Of a stretch of 64,000 nucleotides of DNA, positions 27,101-41,300 are shown piece by piece. Below the pieces are notes generated by a model. That model did no database searches, was not told the DNA's origin, and saw only the letters and a program-made list of their open reading frames with translations. The translations under genes were made by a program, and so were the position numbers. The DNA comes from Aspidiotus rigidus (Eukaryota > Arthropoda > Insecta > Hemiptera > Diaspididae): NCBI GenBank assembly GCA_035079385.1, contig JAVHKY010000084.1, forward strand, positions 250,501 through 314,500. The letters run 5' to 3'. Numbering within the stretch: position 1 is the first letter of the stretch; each line of letters begins with the position of its first letter.

Positions 27101-30100
27101 ACGAATTTGAACTTCGCGGTTTTCAATCCGAGCTAAATTTATGTGGAAATCAACACGTATATTTGCCGCGTATCATCGTGCGCTTAACGAACGTATGTAG
27201 TATCATCGGATATCAAGAACTCGTGTGTTCCGTTCCGCGACGATACGCGGCAAATGAACGAGTTGATTTTCACGTCATTCCATAAAATATTTGGCTCGAA
27301 TTGAAAAATGAACTTCAAATTCGTGTTCAGCGTTGAAAAATACTCTAGATGTATATAATGAAATTCAGGATACAATTCACAGTGAAAAATTTGCCATGTT
27401 AAAGTCGAGATTTGCCACGCTGTTTGCCCATAATGGCAAACAGCATGGCAATGAGACTAATTCAGTTTATTGCCACTAGTTTGCCTAGTTCATTACTTTT
27501 TTTTGCTATCATGTTGCCATGCAGTTGCCATGTAGTTGCTATGTCGGCGCGTACAAGTGTTGTGAAAATGCTACTATTCTGCTATGGTGGTAGCTACGTT
27601 GCAAGGTTATGTAGGCACCATACAGGCAATTGCCACCATGGCATTTGCCTATACATGATTTTGCCAATATAGCTTCCATGAAGGCGCTATGCAGACAATT
27701 GCTACCACAGTTTTGTTTTTTTTTTTTTCTACTAAAACCAGATCTTAATTGAAATTAATATGAAATTAATTAAAATTACACAATATAATTACATTTACAG
27801 AAAAAAACATTAAAAAATAAAAATACATAAATAATAATGAAAAAAAAAAAAAAATTAGGTCCATGTGGAGTCATTTTACGGGCGATCATAGATAGGCGGT
27901 GGCGGGATTTGAACCCACAACCTTATTCCTACCTGTCATGAACCTAACTAACTGCCCTACGGGGATCTAACAGTCGGAAGGATAAAATATTGGTATTGAT
28001 GCGTCTGATTGAAACTTTATTATTCTGAATTTAAATACGCCACCAGTAATTAGGCCTTGGTGAATTGGTGATGAGATTAAATTCCATCCAGTCCCTTCAA
28101 AATTAAATCAACTTAAAATTGTGCAGGTCTATCAATCATTGTAATTATAATGATTATTGTAATATACCATGGCGGAAAGTTGCTAATTTCTCTTCAATTT
28201 TAGAAATCCAATTTGTGTTGGTACAAAATTTCCTTGTACATTTTTTTTTTCTACATTTGTTTTGTATCAAATGTGAAAAACAACAAAGTAAAAATCCAAT
28301 GAAAATATTGATATAGGTAGTCATTAAACTTTTTGAAATCCAACTATTTTAGAGATTTTGTTGAAAAAGTTTTCATGAACTGTCAAACGTCGTTCATCCG
28401 CCTTAATTGGAACCGAGGGTTGTGCGGATAAAAATTTTTACAGATAACAAATTTTGTCAATTAAATGCAAAACAAAAGTATGCCTGAGGTCAATTTTTAT
28501 GATATTCAAGGAGATTAGCTAATTTTCAAGGCTGTAAGTCTATGTAAATACCAGACTCAGAAAACGGTCAAGTTAAAACATGTAGGACAAATTTTAGGAG
28601 GTAAATGCCAAGTGGCGTCCGTAGAGCCCCCTCTTCTTTTTTTTTCTTTTTTCTAATAAAAAACTTGACGCGTATTCAGAATAATAATTATTCATTAGAA
28701 AAATTAAAGAAAATAGTTTTGAATTAAAACAAGATAGTCATTTACTGCTGAAAAAGTTATTGACAAATGGACTACCAAAAAATCAAGGAAATTAATTTTA
28801 TTTTGTAAAATGGTAAATTTCTTATTCAAGAGAGTCAATTTATTCACCAAATTAGGTTGATCGCGGGGCAAAGAAAGGAGGAAGGAGTTGGAGAGAGGGC
28901 AATAAAAAACCGGAATGAAAAAATTTTTTGTGCTTAAAAGCAACCTTCTATTTTAATCCCTCTGCTCTCCTGGCTCGAATCCAGAAGATACCAGCAGCAC
29001 TCAGTGTAATATTCACAGATTTGAAATAGTTTTCAAGATCTAGTTCAAAAATATGAAGATATTATTGGGCTTTGAAGAAATATTCTTTTAGTTACCTATT
29101 TGTATTTTGAACATTTTTGAATTCTGCTAGAAAAAAAAACATCAGATATTTGAAATATTTTATATGAGTACAACATTTATTGATTTGTAATTTTTTTGAG
29201 ACTTTGTTGAAAAAAGAAAGAAAGAAAGAGTCAAAAAATACTAGAAAGCATTTTGAGTTATTCCCTCATCTATCCTTTTGGTCCAGAAATAGAAGTACAA
29301 CTTGATTAATCTGAAACAAAATCGTGAAGAATATTCCAAATTCAAAAATATTTCACACCATCATAAATAGATAACTTGAAAAATTTTCTTGAACTAAATC
29401 TCTGAAGATAACCTGAAATCAACAAATATTGGAAGTGCTGCCTGAAAACGTAAGTCCGGCCATATTTCCATGAGTACACGAAGCATGACGTTGAGATGTA
29501 ACACAAAAGGACAAAAAATATAAAATACATTTGCTCATAGATTAAAAAATTGTCGTGTAAGCTTTAAAGAGTATTCAATTTGAACTGGTGTGAAGAGAAA
29601 AAAAATATTGTGGAGACAGAAAGTAGAATGAGATATGAATTCTACTCCCATAGCATAGCCTAAGCTGTCATACTCTAAAGTGATCAGTCCCACCACGAGG
29701 GATGATATTTCTGTTATAAGTGTTGACAAATTCCATTTTCAAGACTGATTCATCTGTTTTCAAGAATAAGTAAAAAAACATGCTTCTTCTTCATATTTAT
29801 TAGAATTTTTCCTGTACTTTTGGCTATTCAATTATCATTTTTATCCTAATCACGATTGAAATGTGCTGCTGGTTAAATATTGTCACAATGATAAGGGTTG
29901 AAACTTGAATCTAAGTCTAAGAATTTTTGATAAGGACTTTGAATTGCAATATTTTTCAAATCTTACTCTTCATCTATGTGGCTTAATTAGTTGTTATTGG
30001 AGACTTTTCATATTTGAAGCAAGTCCTACCAAATTATTACAGATACAAGCAAAGAGACATATTATGTAGGTATAGCAAATTCTATCGTAGCATTTTCTAT

Positions 30101-32245
30101 CAAGTTGCTAATAATGTATATCGATGGCTTCCTGCACACTTTATGTAAATGACATTTTTTCAAAAATGAGTCAAGAGCAGAAATGGGTCCTATATCGGAT
30201 TGCGTGAAACTTATGTGAAACTTACAAAAAACTTCAAAATGCTCTGCTGTAAAATAAGGTTTTTGGTACTTATGTAAAGTGTATATGAACCATTGATATC
30301 TAGTATGTAATTGGGATAATTATGGCTATTGATCCCCAATATTATGCCGTTAATTACCGATCTAGCAAAATTGTGGTAAATTCAAACGTATTATGCACTA
30401 TTCTGACGCTTCCATGATGCTGTGTAGTTAAATTGTGGCAATTGCACACATGTTGCTACATGCGCATAGGGTATCCGCAACCTCGTGCTTGTATGTTGCC
30501 ACATGGCAAACTGGTGTGCCACTTGGCAAATGAATGGCAGTTGCACATATGTTGCTACATACACACATGGCATAGGCTAACATTATGCTTCTATGTTGCC
30601 ACATGGCAAACTGGCGGCAATTGCCACAGAGGCATTTGCCATCATGGCGCCACCATCAATATTTTTCACTGTGAAGATAGCTGTTCAGTAGTGATATACA
30701 AGTAAGTATGATGCTGACCAGACGTGCCTGGTCAAGATGACTCGATGAAACTTCCCTTGAGATGACAAACTGTTAGGCTTTTCTGAGATCGATTTTTATT
30801 ATGTAAAAGACGAACAAGACTCATCGCGATTAATACGTCAATTACAATAGACGCGGAATCACGTTAACTATCGGCTTCTCATCTTTGATCGACGAGGACG
30901 GCCCCGGTGATATACCTTATACAAGTCATATAGCTAGATAATAGGCCCTGGCCAACGCCTCGTTGCATGGATTTCGATATTCGTATCGCGCTATTTTCCG
31001 GCGTTTGCTAATCGCAGCCAGCGACCTATGCTCGTATCATAAACCCCGTGCACGTTGAAAGAAAAAAGTTTTGAGGATTGAATAAGTAGTTCTTGAGAAT
31101 TTTCAATTTTTTAAGAAATTATAAACTATTACAAATAGCTGCTCATATTACAAGATGCGGATTTTCGTATCCTTTTGTGATCAGTAGGTGTATTGTCATT
31201 TTTATTTTATTTTATTTTATTTTATTATTTTCGTTCTGTTAAGCTCATCCTCTCTGGGGCTCTTGCCTCTGCAAGGAGGAGCACCTATGCAATTGCCAAA
31301 AATAAGATTACATCGCCATGCGCCTCAGTATCTGGGTCTCTTGGTTTCATTTTTCCCATTGACTGTAAGAAAACAAAAATTCATTTTTCTATTTTCTTTT
31401 TCATTATTTCTTTTTCGAACAATCCGAAGTTTCCTTTTCTACCCAAATCTAGGTCTTAAGAGATGAAGATGTTTTTTTATCTCAAGATCCAACTACCAAG
31501 AGATTTGGATCTTCTTGTTCCACTCAGATCTGGAACTTGAGAGATTTGATTCCTCTTTGCCTGTTAATATCCAAAATGCAAAGATTCCCCGTAAATAACC
31601 ATGATACAGATGTTCCTAGCCAAATTAATGATACACAACTGAAGAACTTCAGATGTATTCGATCAACCAAACTTCAAGGGCTGCGCTACAATGAAACAAA
31701 CTGAGCAACGTGAACGAGCAACGGGCAAAGCTCGTTTTTTACACACCACTACCGTTTCAAAATTGCTCGTTGCGCGTTGCTCGTTGCCAACGTCGTCTAT
31801 TGTAGCTGCCATCTGATTAACATACTCGGACACAGCAACATTGAGGTATAATAAGAAATAAACGACGAAATTCTACGCAATATTTTCATGTAAGGTTTAA
31901 GATATAATTATGAACAAACTTTACGCACTATTATCATCCTCATTGATTGAAGACTATATCAGAGTGAGATATTGACGAAGACTGTATGAGAGATATAATT
32001 TGCCAAGCAAAAATTAAATCTCAAGTGACTGAGAATGTATATGTGACCTGTGTTGAAAAAAAAAAAGGATGCTCATTACCCACTAACAGGAACTCCATTT
32101 CTGTCTGATCAGATATCGTATTTGACGGATCAGTGAAACTAAAGGAATCGACGCATTTTGCGTAATATACAAGCGTGTTTTCTCGCTTTGCGTGAAAATT
32201 AGGTATACACAAAGGCAAAAATGTATGAAAGATAGAATTAAAAAT

Positions 32246-32312
<67 letters not shown>

Positions 32313-35300
32313 ATGTAAGAATGCACGCATTCTTTTTGTCTTCTACTACTCGCAGGTTGCTTTCTGCATGCAGACTTTATTAGGTATTTCGATAGTTATC
32401 TGGTTATCTTCCGAGAGCAGTCAGCTGACCTGCATTTCCTACAGGACTCTCGACTTTTTGTTTCGATTCAGTGTTTACACTGCATCGACATGATTTGTTA
32501 AGATTTCACGATCTTATATATATATATATATATATATATATAACGTTGAAAAAATAAAGGAAATACGTCCAACAGGTCAATTGCACTGCAGGTAGCATTT
32601 GTACCTGGTTTACTGAAGTACACAAACAGACAGACTTTCTGATTTATACATTTAGATTTCTCGATAACTTAATCAGTGCCAATTTCAAAGACGGCCAACG
32701 GCATCGTGGTTAGCATCAAAAATACTAATTTGGTTCATGCATTTTTCAATTTTTTTTTTTTTTTGTGTAGTGTTGTCAGGTGGGTATAGTGCGTTTTTTT
32801 CTTTCTTCTTTTTTCCTTCAAAATTTTGATAGGTATCTTACTTTAAAATGGAGCATTTGTTCAGTTCCACTATGCAAAAGTACAAAATTCTTCATATCAA
32901 ATGACGTTTTAGCTTCTCACTGGGTACTAAGCGTTCCTACCTTGCCTAAACTATATTCACTATCATAATTGTTACTTAAATAAGATACAAACATAAACCT
33001 TCAATGTAAGATGTTGCAAGAAGGTATTTGATTATAGTATGTGGTAGGTATATCTTATTAATTTTTTTCAAAATAAATAAGGGGAGGGAGAGAGAGAGCG
33101 AGAGGGGAAAAGAAAGGAAAAGAGAAACCGAGTACAAGGATTATCATCCTGCTTTTCATTTACTACGAGTAAGTAGTTATCAAGTGTTCTTCGCTGGGTA
33201 CGCATTTCTTCCAAATTTCGATGTTTCATTCAAATTATGTGCTTTGTTTTTTTCATCAGGTTGGAGAAAGGTTTCGTAATCGAGTGATGCAATTCCCTGC
33301 TTTGGTATCTGGTTGCACAGTGGACTGGTTCCAACCTTGGCCAAAAGATGCTCTCGTTGAAGTGGCGAGACATTTTCTTTTTGAATTCACAATCGATTGT
33401 ACCACCGCAGTGAAAACAGAATTAGTTGATGCTTTCGGCACAATACAAGATATAGTTTCAGCTACATCTACTGAATATTTCCAAAGGTACGTACGAATTT
33501 GAGCTTTTATCAACCATAATAAAACTTATTCCTACCTCTCTCGCCTATGATTAACGCACGCACGGACGTGTACGATGACGACTACGTTTATTGGATTCTC
33601 GACAGATTCCGACGCGCAACACACGTTACACCTAAATCGTATCTGAATTTTATAAACGGTTATAAAAGTATTTATAAGAAGAAACAAAGAGAGCTAGCCG
33701 ATGGCGCTTGTCGAATGGAAGTAGGTTTGGCCAAACTAGAAGGAGCTTCCGTTTTGGTTGAACTACTAAAGAAAGATTTGGCGGTCATGGAACGAGAACT
33801 GGCAGAAGCATCGTGCAAAGCAGAAACGGTTCGCCTGATTACTATCATCGTATTTTAGCCGATTTAAAGAGTCCAGTTTCGCGAACACGAGTATAAAGTA
33901 CTTTTTTGTTTCTTAATAGGTCCTGAGCGCAGTTACTGAAAGAGCTTATCAAGCGGAGTTGGTCAAGGATCAAGTAATGCAAGTAAAAGAAAGAGCCGAA
34001 ATATTGGTTGCCAGTATTGCCGAGGAAAAGCTTGTAGCCGAAGAAAAATTGGAGGCCGCCAAACCTGCTTTGATGGAGGCTGAAGCTGCGTTAAATACTA
34101 TCAAACCAGCTCATATAGGTAAGTTAGCTTCAGATGCATAAGATGGAACGAGAGATTAATTCCGTAATTTTACAGTACATGTTCACTACTAATAAGATGA
34201 TTATTACAATTTTTGCGAAGCCCGTATTGAATTTCGCAAAATTGGTAATTTTCTCATTACCAGCATAAGTTAGAAAACTTGCAGCGTGCGTTGTTAGCTG
34301 CTCGCTTCACTCGGCTTTGCCTTGTTTCGTAAACATCGCACTTGTTTATTGCTCACTTACCCAACTAGTCGCGTAATATACTATTTCCGTCAAAACTATT
34401 CTGCTTAAATTAATCAATGTATTCTATTTGACAATAACACTCGCGCAAAAATTTACAAGAAACTCACTATGGATCACAAATATAGTTGGAGTTGCGTAAG
34501 CCTGAAAAAATTGTGTGGTCTACCTATGATCACGTCGCGAATTGCTCGCAAGGCAGAGGCTCCAGATGGATGAAGAGTGAGATATCACTATCAGTCTCCC
34601 CACGGATTTATCCCAATAGATGACCTCGTGTTCCAATTGCCCCCATCAAGATTCTGATATGGTTCCCGCTACCAATTGCCGAGTATAATGATTAGTCATA
34701 AGCCTATATGGGACAGTCTAAGCGTTCTAACAAGTAAGCCTAAGTGCGGCTGAACCCGGGACCAATATACCCCCGCTGCGTTCCTATCTTAGGGGAGACA
34801 GCATTCAAAAGCGACCCGCGTGGTCAACCTACAGGGCGTCGGTAATTTGCAAACAAATTTGAAAAAATTGAAAAGCATATTGCGTAAGAAGCACACCGTG
34901 CAATTTGCACACGGCTGCGGGCAAGGCGTAAAGTGCACACACTGTAATTAACTGCACACGTGAATATGGAATGAGTGAAATGCACACATGTTAATAATAC
35001 AAAAAAAATGATAAGTGTGCTCTAAGTAAAAATTTAAAAAACGTACAAAGACGATCAATCAATTTAGAAAAGGAAAAAAAAAACACATGACATAAATTAA
35101 TCTTCGGGACATAGGTAGTAACCTGTTCTTTTGATGTAATGCAGCCTACTGATTTCGTTGCTTCTGTACTGGTTAATGAGGCCTTCGATATGTGCTCTCT
35201 TCCGCGCGTAAGACCTCCTAACAGTTTTTCGTGTGTCTAAACTTTGAATGGTTATGTACGTATCGGTTTGAAATTCTATCAATTTGTTGGTGAACTTAAA

Positions 35301-38300
35301 AATATCAGGATGGCTCTTATAAAAACATTCGTTAAACTGGCTATGAAATGACTCGCACGCATTTGTTGTTCGGGTAAGTTCACCAGTTTCAGATGCCCAG
35401 AGGGTCGGAGGGAACATCGCATCACCGTTCAAGTAGTTGTTTAACAAATATTCGGAAAATGTTGATAGTTTTGGGCACACCGGGCGAATGGGTACAAGAT
35501 CATGAACGAAAGCGTCACGAACCTCTGAAGGTTTGAGAAAACCATGAGTAATGCTGTAGACACGTGTTAAATGTTAAGTGAACAGGTTACTTCCTATGCA
35601 CTGCGTAATGTACTCGTCTTTCATACATTTTGTACCATTCGCGCTAGACCTGTATACCTTATGCAAAGTACGTAGTGTGCATTTTACTCATCACTACGTC
35701 CTGCGTGCTTAATACAAGGTGTGCTTTTTACTCAACTGAAAATCGTGTGTGCTTAATACAGGGTGTGCTTTTTACTCAGCAGGTGTGTGCAAATTACGAA
35801 CTCCCAACCTACATCTATCATGTGTATTAAAAGTGTCGATTTGGCAATGTACAACTTTATAATATGTGTATTGCAAACTCCATAATAAAATACACTATGT
35901 TGGAGTTGTTTTTCCGGGAAGAGGATAGACTAGAAGAAATGTTAAAAGGGGAACAGAGTGGGAGGGAAAGGGGAAAGCGAAAGGGAAATAGTGGTACAGT
36001 AGAGGAGGCCGACAGGATACACATACAAGTTTAGTTAGTGAGAAGGAATTTCCAGAAAAATATACAATTTCAACTTTTTTCAGCAACCATCCGGAAGTTG
36101 GGCAGACCTCCGCATTTAATCATGCGCATTATGGATTGCGTCTTGATTTTATTTCTACGAAAGTTACACCCCGTAATTGGTGACACTACGGCTCCTTGCC
36201 CCAAACCTTCATGGGCTGAGTCATTGAAAGTGAGTACCAATTAATGTTGTGCACTCTCGACTAGCTTACGTTCTTTTTCAACACGACATCACGTTGAAAG
36301 AAGGCATACTCAAAGGAGTAAAACAAGGAGTAATTTACTGAAGCCACAGAAATATTGAAAAAGACCGGAGCGCTTTCGATTAAACAACCATTGTCACTGG
36401 AGACATGAAAACAACTAAACCAACTACGGCTGGAAACAATAACATCCGAGATATCAGGACTGAACTGGCGAGTCCTCACGATATGAATCATACTCATAAA
36501 CTAGTTCAATCAACCCCTCATCAAGTACACTATGTACCCGTTGAGCACCTTAACGTTGTCGCTATTCAAATGACGGATAATTTTGATATGATGTGTGGGA
36601 TCTCTGTAGTTGGTGCCCAATCTGTAAGTACGTCGCGTCGCCAACCTACAACATCGCCAACTTATGATGATTTTACGAAAAAGCGTCGAAACTCCTCGCC
36701 TGCTTGCTCATCTAGCAAAGCGCGCCAGTCTTATCCCTCGCAAAGCGTAATATACGCCAGCTCGGAGGTTTGACGAAGCGGCGAGAAGAGAAAAGAAAGA
36801 TTAAATAATGAACTCTCTTTCAAGTGTACAAGAATACATCTATCTAATATATAAAGCAGAAAGTTTGTCTGTCCTCCTGTCCGTTTATAACTCGAGAACT
36901 ACTGGGCCGATCGCTTTCAAACTTTCAGGATATATTGTCCTCATCCCAGAGCAGCACATAGACTCATAAAAATAAAAATTTGACGGGGAGGTGCTGAGTA
37001 ATTTCAAAAAAGGGCGAAAACAATGACTTTTTCCAATATAAAAAAACGTGGTGGTGTAGCTTGCCATGTACGTTAGACCTACGCGCGTTGAGTGGCGCAG
37101 TTTCGAGAATTGAATTATTGTGATAACTCGAGTATAACTCATTTTTATGAAAAATTGAAGAGAACAAAAATTGTAGCCCCTGTAATTTCCTTTCGAATGA
37201 GCCCGGTTCCAGATTTTTAGGAGGAAATTTTGTGACTACAGTATTCGCTGTACTTCCATACTAAGTAAGTTATTTTATTCACAGTTTTAAAAACACCTAC
37301 ATAAAGGATTTTACATCCGGTATCTCATACAAGAACCAATTGGGATGTTAACCCAAGTTGCGTAAGTTGGTAACCGTGCTCGAACATGTGGGGGATAATT
37401 TTAACGTACCATGCTTCATGATGGGGAATTTGCAATTTTCAAATACGATTTAAATTATTACAATTCGTAATATCAAAAAATTATATCCTATAAATCGTTT
37501 AAACACTTCAAGAGAATCGATAACTGAAAGAAGTAATTTTAATAGTGAAGTATTGAGTCATCTACGACTAATTGAAAATCTCGTTTCTTATGGCCAAATA
37601 CATTGAACGTAAAATCGTCACCCAGAAATTCAAGCGAGTGCGGCGAGAGAGGAAGGCGATTCTAGCGCTACCAAACATAGGTTAACATCCCAATGTCTAG
37701 ACACGGTGCGCACTGCGTATGGGCTAGCGGAAATGACCCTTTTTTTTACCTGTTGTCCGTGTGTTTTCTTAGGGACTGGCAAAATGTCAATGGATTTGTC
37801 TGTATTCTGCTGCGATGAATACAGGCTTCACGCGTTAAGTCAGCTCTCAAGTGAATTAGTGTGTAAAAAATTTAATTTGGTGATTTTATTTTTGTGCGAC
37901 TCGGAACTTTGATATATTTTTATAAGTACAGTCGCAGTTTTTGGTGTCTATTTTCTTATTTTTGAACTGAATAGTTGTGAATTTTGCAAAACTCTTTCCA
38001 CTGTTTCTTTTTTAAAAATTCATCTGAATTCCAAGATACCTACAAAACACACATACCTATAAAACACAGATATCTACTCAAGACACAGCAAGCGGTCAGG
38101 CGCGCCGGAGGCGCGTCGCCAACCGCTAGTATAATTATATATTATTCGAATAAGATGTAACGCAATACGTTCAAAATACGTGTTTCCTCTATAGAGCAGG
38201 ACCTCGGACCCCTCTGTAATACTATAGCCGCTAGTAATTAGATGGTCCGCAAACGCTGATTTACCTAAATTCTTCTTGTCCCACGCCTTCCCATGTTCAG

Positions 38301-41300
38301 AATTCTAATTTGTAGCTGACGACCCGTCTCACTAATGTAAACTCCGTTACAATCATTACACTTCACTTTTTAATCGCCACTCCTTTTGACCAATTGAATA
38401 TAGGGTCTTTCAACTTGACGAATAAACTTCAAACAGTATTAAGATCATAATAAACAGGTCGGAAACCAAGAGGGCGGAAGATACGGCCCAATTGTGAAGA
38501 GAACTTCCCCAAGAACGGGAGCCTAATCTGATGCTTTCTACTGTCTAGGGTCGGATTGCGAAAGAGGGAGGTGGTGGAATCTAGGCATTCCCGAGTCCGA
38601 GGTCCTGCTCTGTAGAGGAAACACGTATTTTGAACGCATTACGTTACATCTTATTCGAATCTAATATATAAAGCAGAAAGTTTGTCCGTCCGTCCTCCTG
38701 TCCGTTTATAACTCGAGAACTACTGGGCCGATCGCTTTCAAACTTTCAGGATATATTGTCCTCATCCCAGAGCAGCACATAGACTCATAAAAATAAAAGT
38801 TTGACGGGGAGGTGCTGAGTAATTTCAAAAAAGGGCGAAAACAATGACTTTTTTCAATATAAAAAAACGTGGTGATGTAGCCTGCCATCAAACGCGAACG
38901 CGTTGTTCCAACGTTACCGTTCAAACGCGTTGAGCGGCCCAGTTATAAAAATTAAGTTATGGTGATAACTCGAGTTTTACTCATTTTTATGAAAAATTGA
39001 AGAGAACAAAAATTGTTGCCCCTTTAATTTCCTTTCGAATGAGCCCAATTCCAGATTTTTAGGAGGAAATTTTGGAACTATTGGTACCTATTTTGACTGA
39101 TGCGTATTTAAGATCATTGTGTTTACAGAGAGAGAGAGAGAGCATTTAAACCGGTTGCTCTGGATGAATCTACAGAGACTATTCGAGTTTTACGTATCCA
39201 ATTTTCGATTTTGAAAGGAGACGTTTATGTAAAATAATTTCTTGAAAATTTGCTCTTCTTTTGTGACGAGTAACTATACATTAGGTAAATATCGTCGTCG
39301 GAGTTTGAAACTACCTAAGAAAAGGTACTGGGTTCGAGAAAGAATTAAGAAAATTACATCCGGTTTCTCATATTATAGGAAACGACTGAGTTCGTCTCAT
39401 GCCTCTACACAGACTGATGTAATGCTTCGGGGATATGGCAGGCTTTTTACCTACTGTCCATCTATTTCCTTAATCATTGCGACGGTTCATGAATTAGTCC
39501 GTTTTTTGCTGCAATACAGCCCTTACCTGTCAACTCAGCTCTTACCGTTAAAATCGAAATATTTACAAAACACTGATATCTACTCAACACACAGCTGGCG
39601 GTCAGGCGCGCCGGAGGCGCGCTGCCAACCGCTAGTAATATATAATTATACCTATGCATTCTTGTACACTTGAAAGAGAGTTCATTATTTAATCTTTCTT
39701 TTCTCTTCTCGCCGCTTCGTCAAACCTCCGAGCTGGCGTATATTACGCTTTGCGAGGGATAAGACTGGCGCGCTTTGCTAGATGAGCAAGCAGGCGAGGA
39801 GTTTCGACGCTTTTTCGTAAAATCATCATAAGTTGGCGATGTTGTAGGTTGGCGACGCGACGTACTTACAGATTGGGCACCAACTACAGAGATCCCACAC
39901 ATCATATCAAAATTATCCGTCATTTGAATAGCGACAACGTTAAGGTGCTCAACGGGTACATAGTGTACTTGATGAGGGGTTGATTGAACTAGTTTATGAG
40001 TATGATTCATATCGTGAGGACTCGCCAGTTCAGTCCTGATATCTCGGATGTTATTGTTTCCAGCCGTAGTTGGTTTAGTTGTTTTCATGTCTCCAGTGAC
40101 AATGGTTGTTTAATCGAAAGCGCTCCGGTCTTTTTCAATATTTCTGTGGCTTCAGTAAATTACTCCTTGTTTTACTCCTTTGAGTATGCCTCCTTCGGTG
40201 TATCTGGCCACAACTTGGCAAATTGTATTAATTCTACGACATTGCATAATGTTTATTACTTGTATACGGTACAAAAACACAATTGTGGGTATATTTTCAC
40301 CTCGCAAAAAGAATATTCGAGTTTGATGGTAACCTTAATTAGGTATCACTTACTTTACATAAAGTTTGGAGAACCAATCAATTACCAGAAACGAAAATGA
40401 GATACCTACCTACCTATACCTACCTACCTACCAATTAACATGTGTGAGATCAAAGCAGTCATGAATATTGTATTGCGATTTTTACACTCCCATCAGAAAG
40501 AGTTCGATTGAAGAGGGGCGGATTTAAAACCCAGTTCTTTTGAAAGTTTCATTCACTCTAAGAAAGTATTTTGTAATTTTAAGTGCAGATAAGAATTCTA
40601 ATGCTCATGCGTTCAAAAATCATGAATTCAATTACAAATGCGCATCAGACTCGGTAGTGCAGAAAAAATTGATTTTATTTGTCACGTACATTGTAGATGA
40701 TGGCGAGCACAACCTTCCTTCTGCAACTTCAAAACTATCCCAAGGACATAATCAATAACGAGATGGTTGAATTACTCCAGCCCTATTCTGAAATGGAGGA
40801 TTATAATATGGATACCGCAAAACGTGTTTGTGGAGATGTTGCTGGTCTATTATCGTGGACAAAAGCAATGGCGTTCTTTCACAGCGTCAATAAAGAAGTT
40901 CTTCCTTTAAAAGTAAGTACTCATACGGCTATACCTAGGTGACTTGAAAAATTGAATTTTAGATTTTATCCTCGGAGTTTCTTCTTTTCATCCTTTACTC
41001 TTGAATACTTTTGCAACTTTATAGGCGAATTTGGCCTTGCAAGAAGCACGTCTCAAGTTGGCCATGGACGACTTGGCTAAAACGGAAAAAGAATTAACAG
41101 AGAGAGAATCTTCATTAAATCAGGTGAAAATCCAGTACGATGCTGCGGTATCTGAAAAAAACAGACTTACGGAAGCAGCCAACAATTGCATTCGTAAAAT
41201 GACGGCGGCAACGGCTTTAATTGACGGTTTAGGCGATGAAAAAATACGATGGACGCAACAGAGTAAAGAGTTTAAAAAACAGCAAGGAAGGTAGGTGTGC

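Larger units (their letters stand above)
27376..30675. mobile_element. 3.3 kb element with TTCACAGTGAAAAAT termini
   Basis: The ends are 15-base exact inverted repeats TTCACAGTGAAAAAT (27376-27390 and 30661-30675). Subterminal regions (27395-27700 and 30430-30650) share dense words TTGCCAC, ATGGCAAA and GCAATTGCCA. The heptamer CACAGTG is the form found at Transib ends and in V(D)J signal sequences, but no transposase and no 5-base duplication are visible. The interior is AT-rich and has one tRNA-like stretch. It abuts the foldback MITE on its left. Confidence 0.6.
36302..40191. mobile_element. 3.9 kb element with about 535-base inverted arms, each with an ORF
   Basis: The left arm (36302 to about 36836) and right arm (about 39655-40191) are inverted copies that appear identical over most of their length, beginning AGGCATACTCAAAGGAGTAA. 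Each arm contains the same 122-codon open frame, pointing inward on the left and inward on the right. Between the arms lie two Helitrons and a Penelope-like scrap, so the original core is gone or was never present. I found no flanking duplication and cannot assign a superfamily. Confidence 0.75.

Noticed and set aside
39996..40400. 134-codon plus-strand frame over the right inverted arm.
   Set aside because: Antisense to the 122-codon ORF, and its 3' half runs out into unique sequence not present in the other arm.
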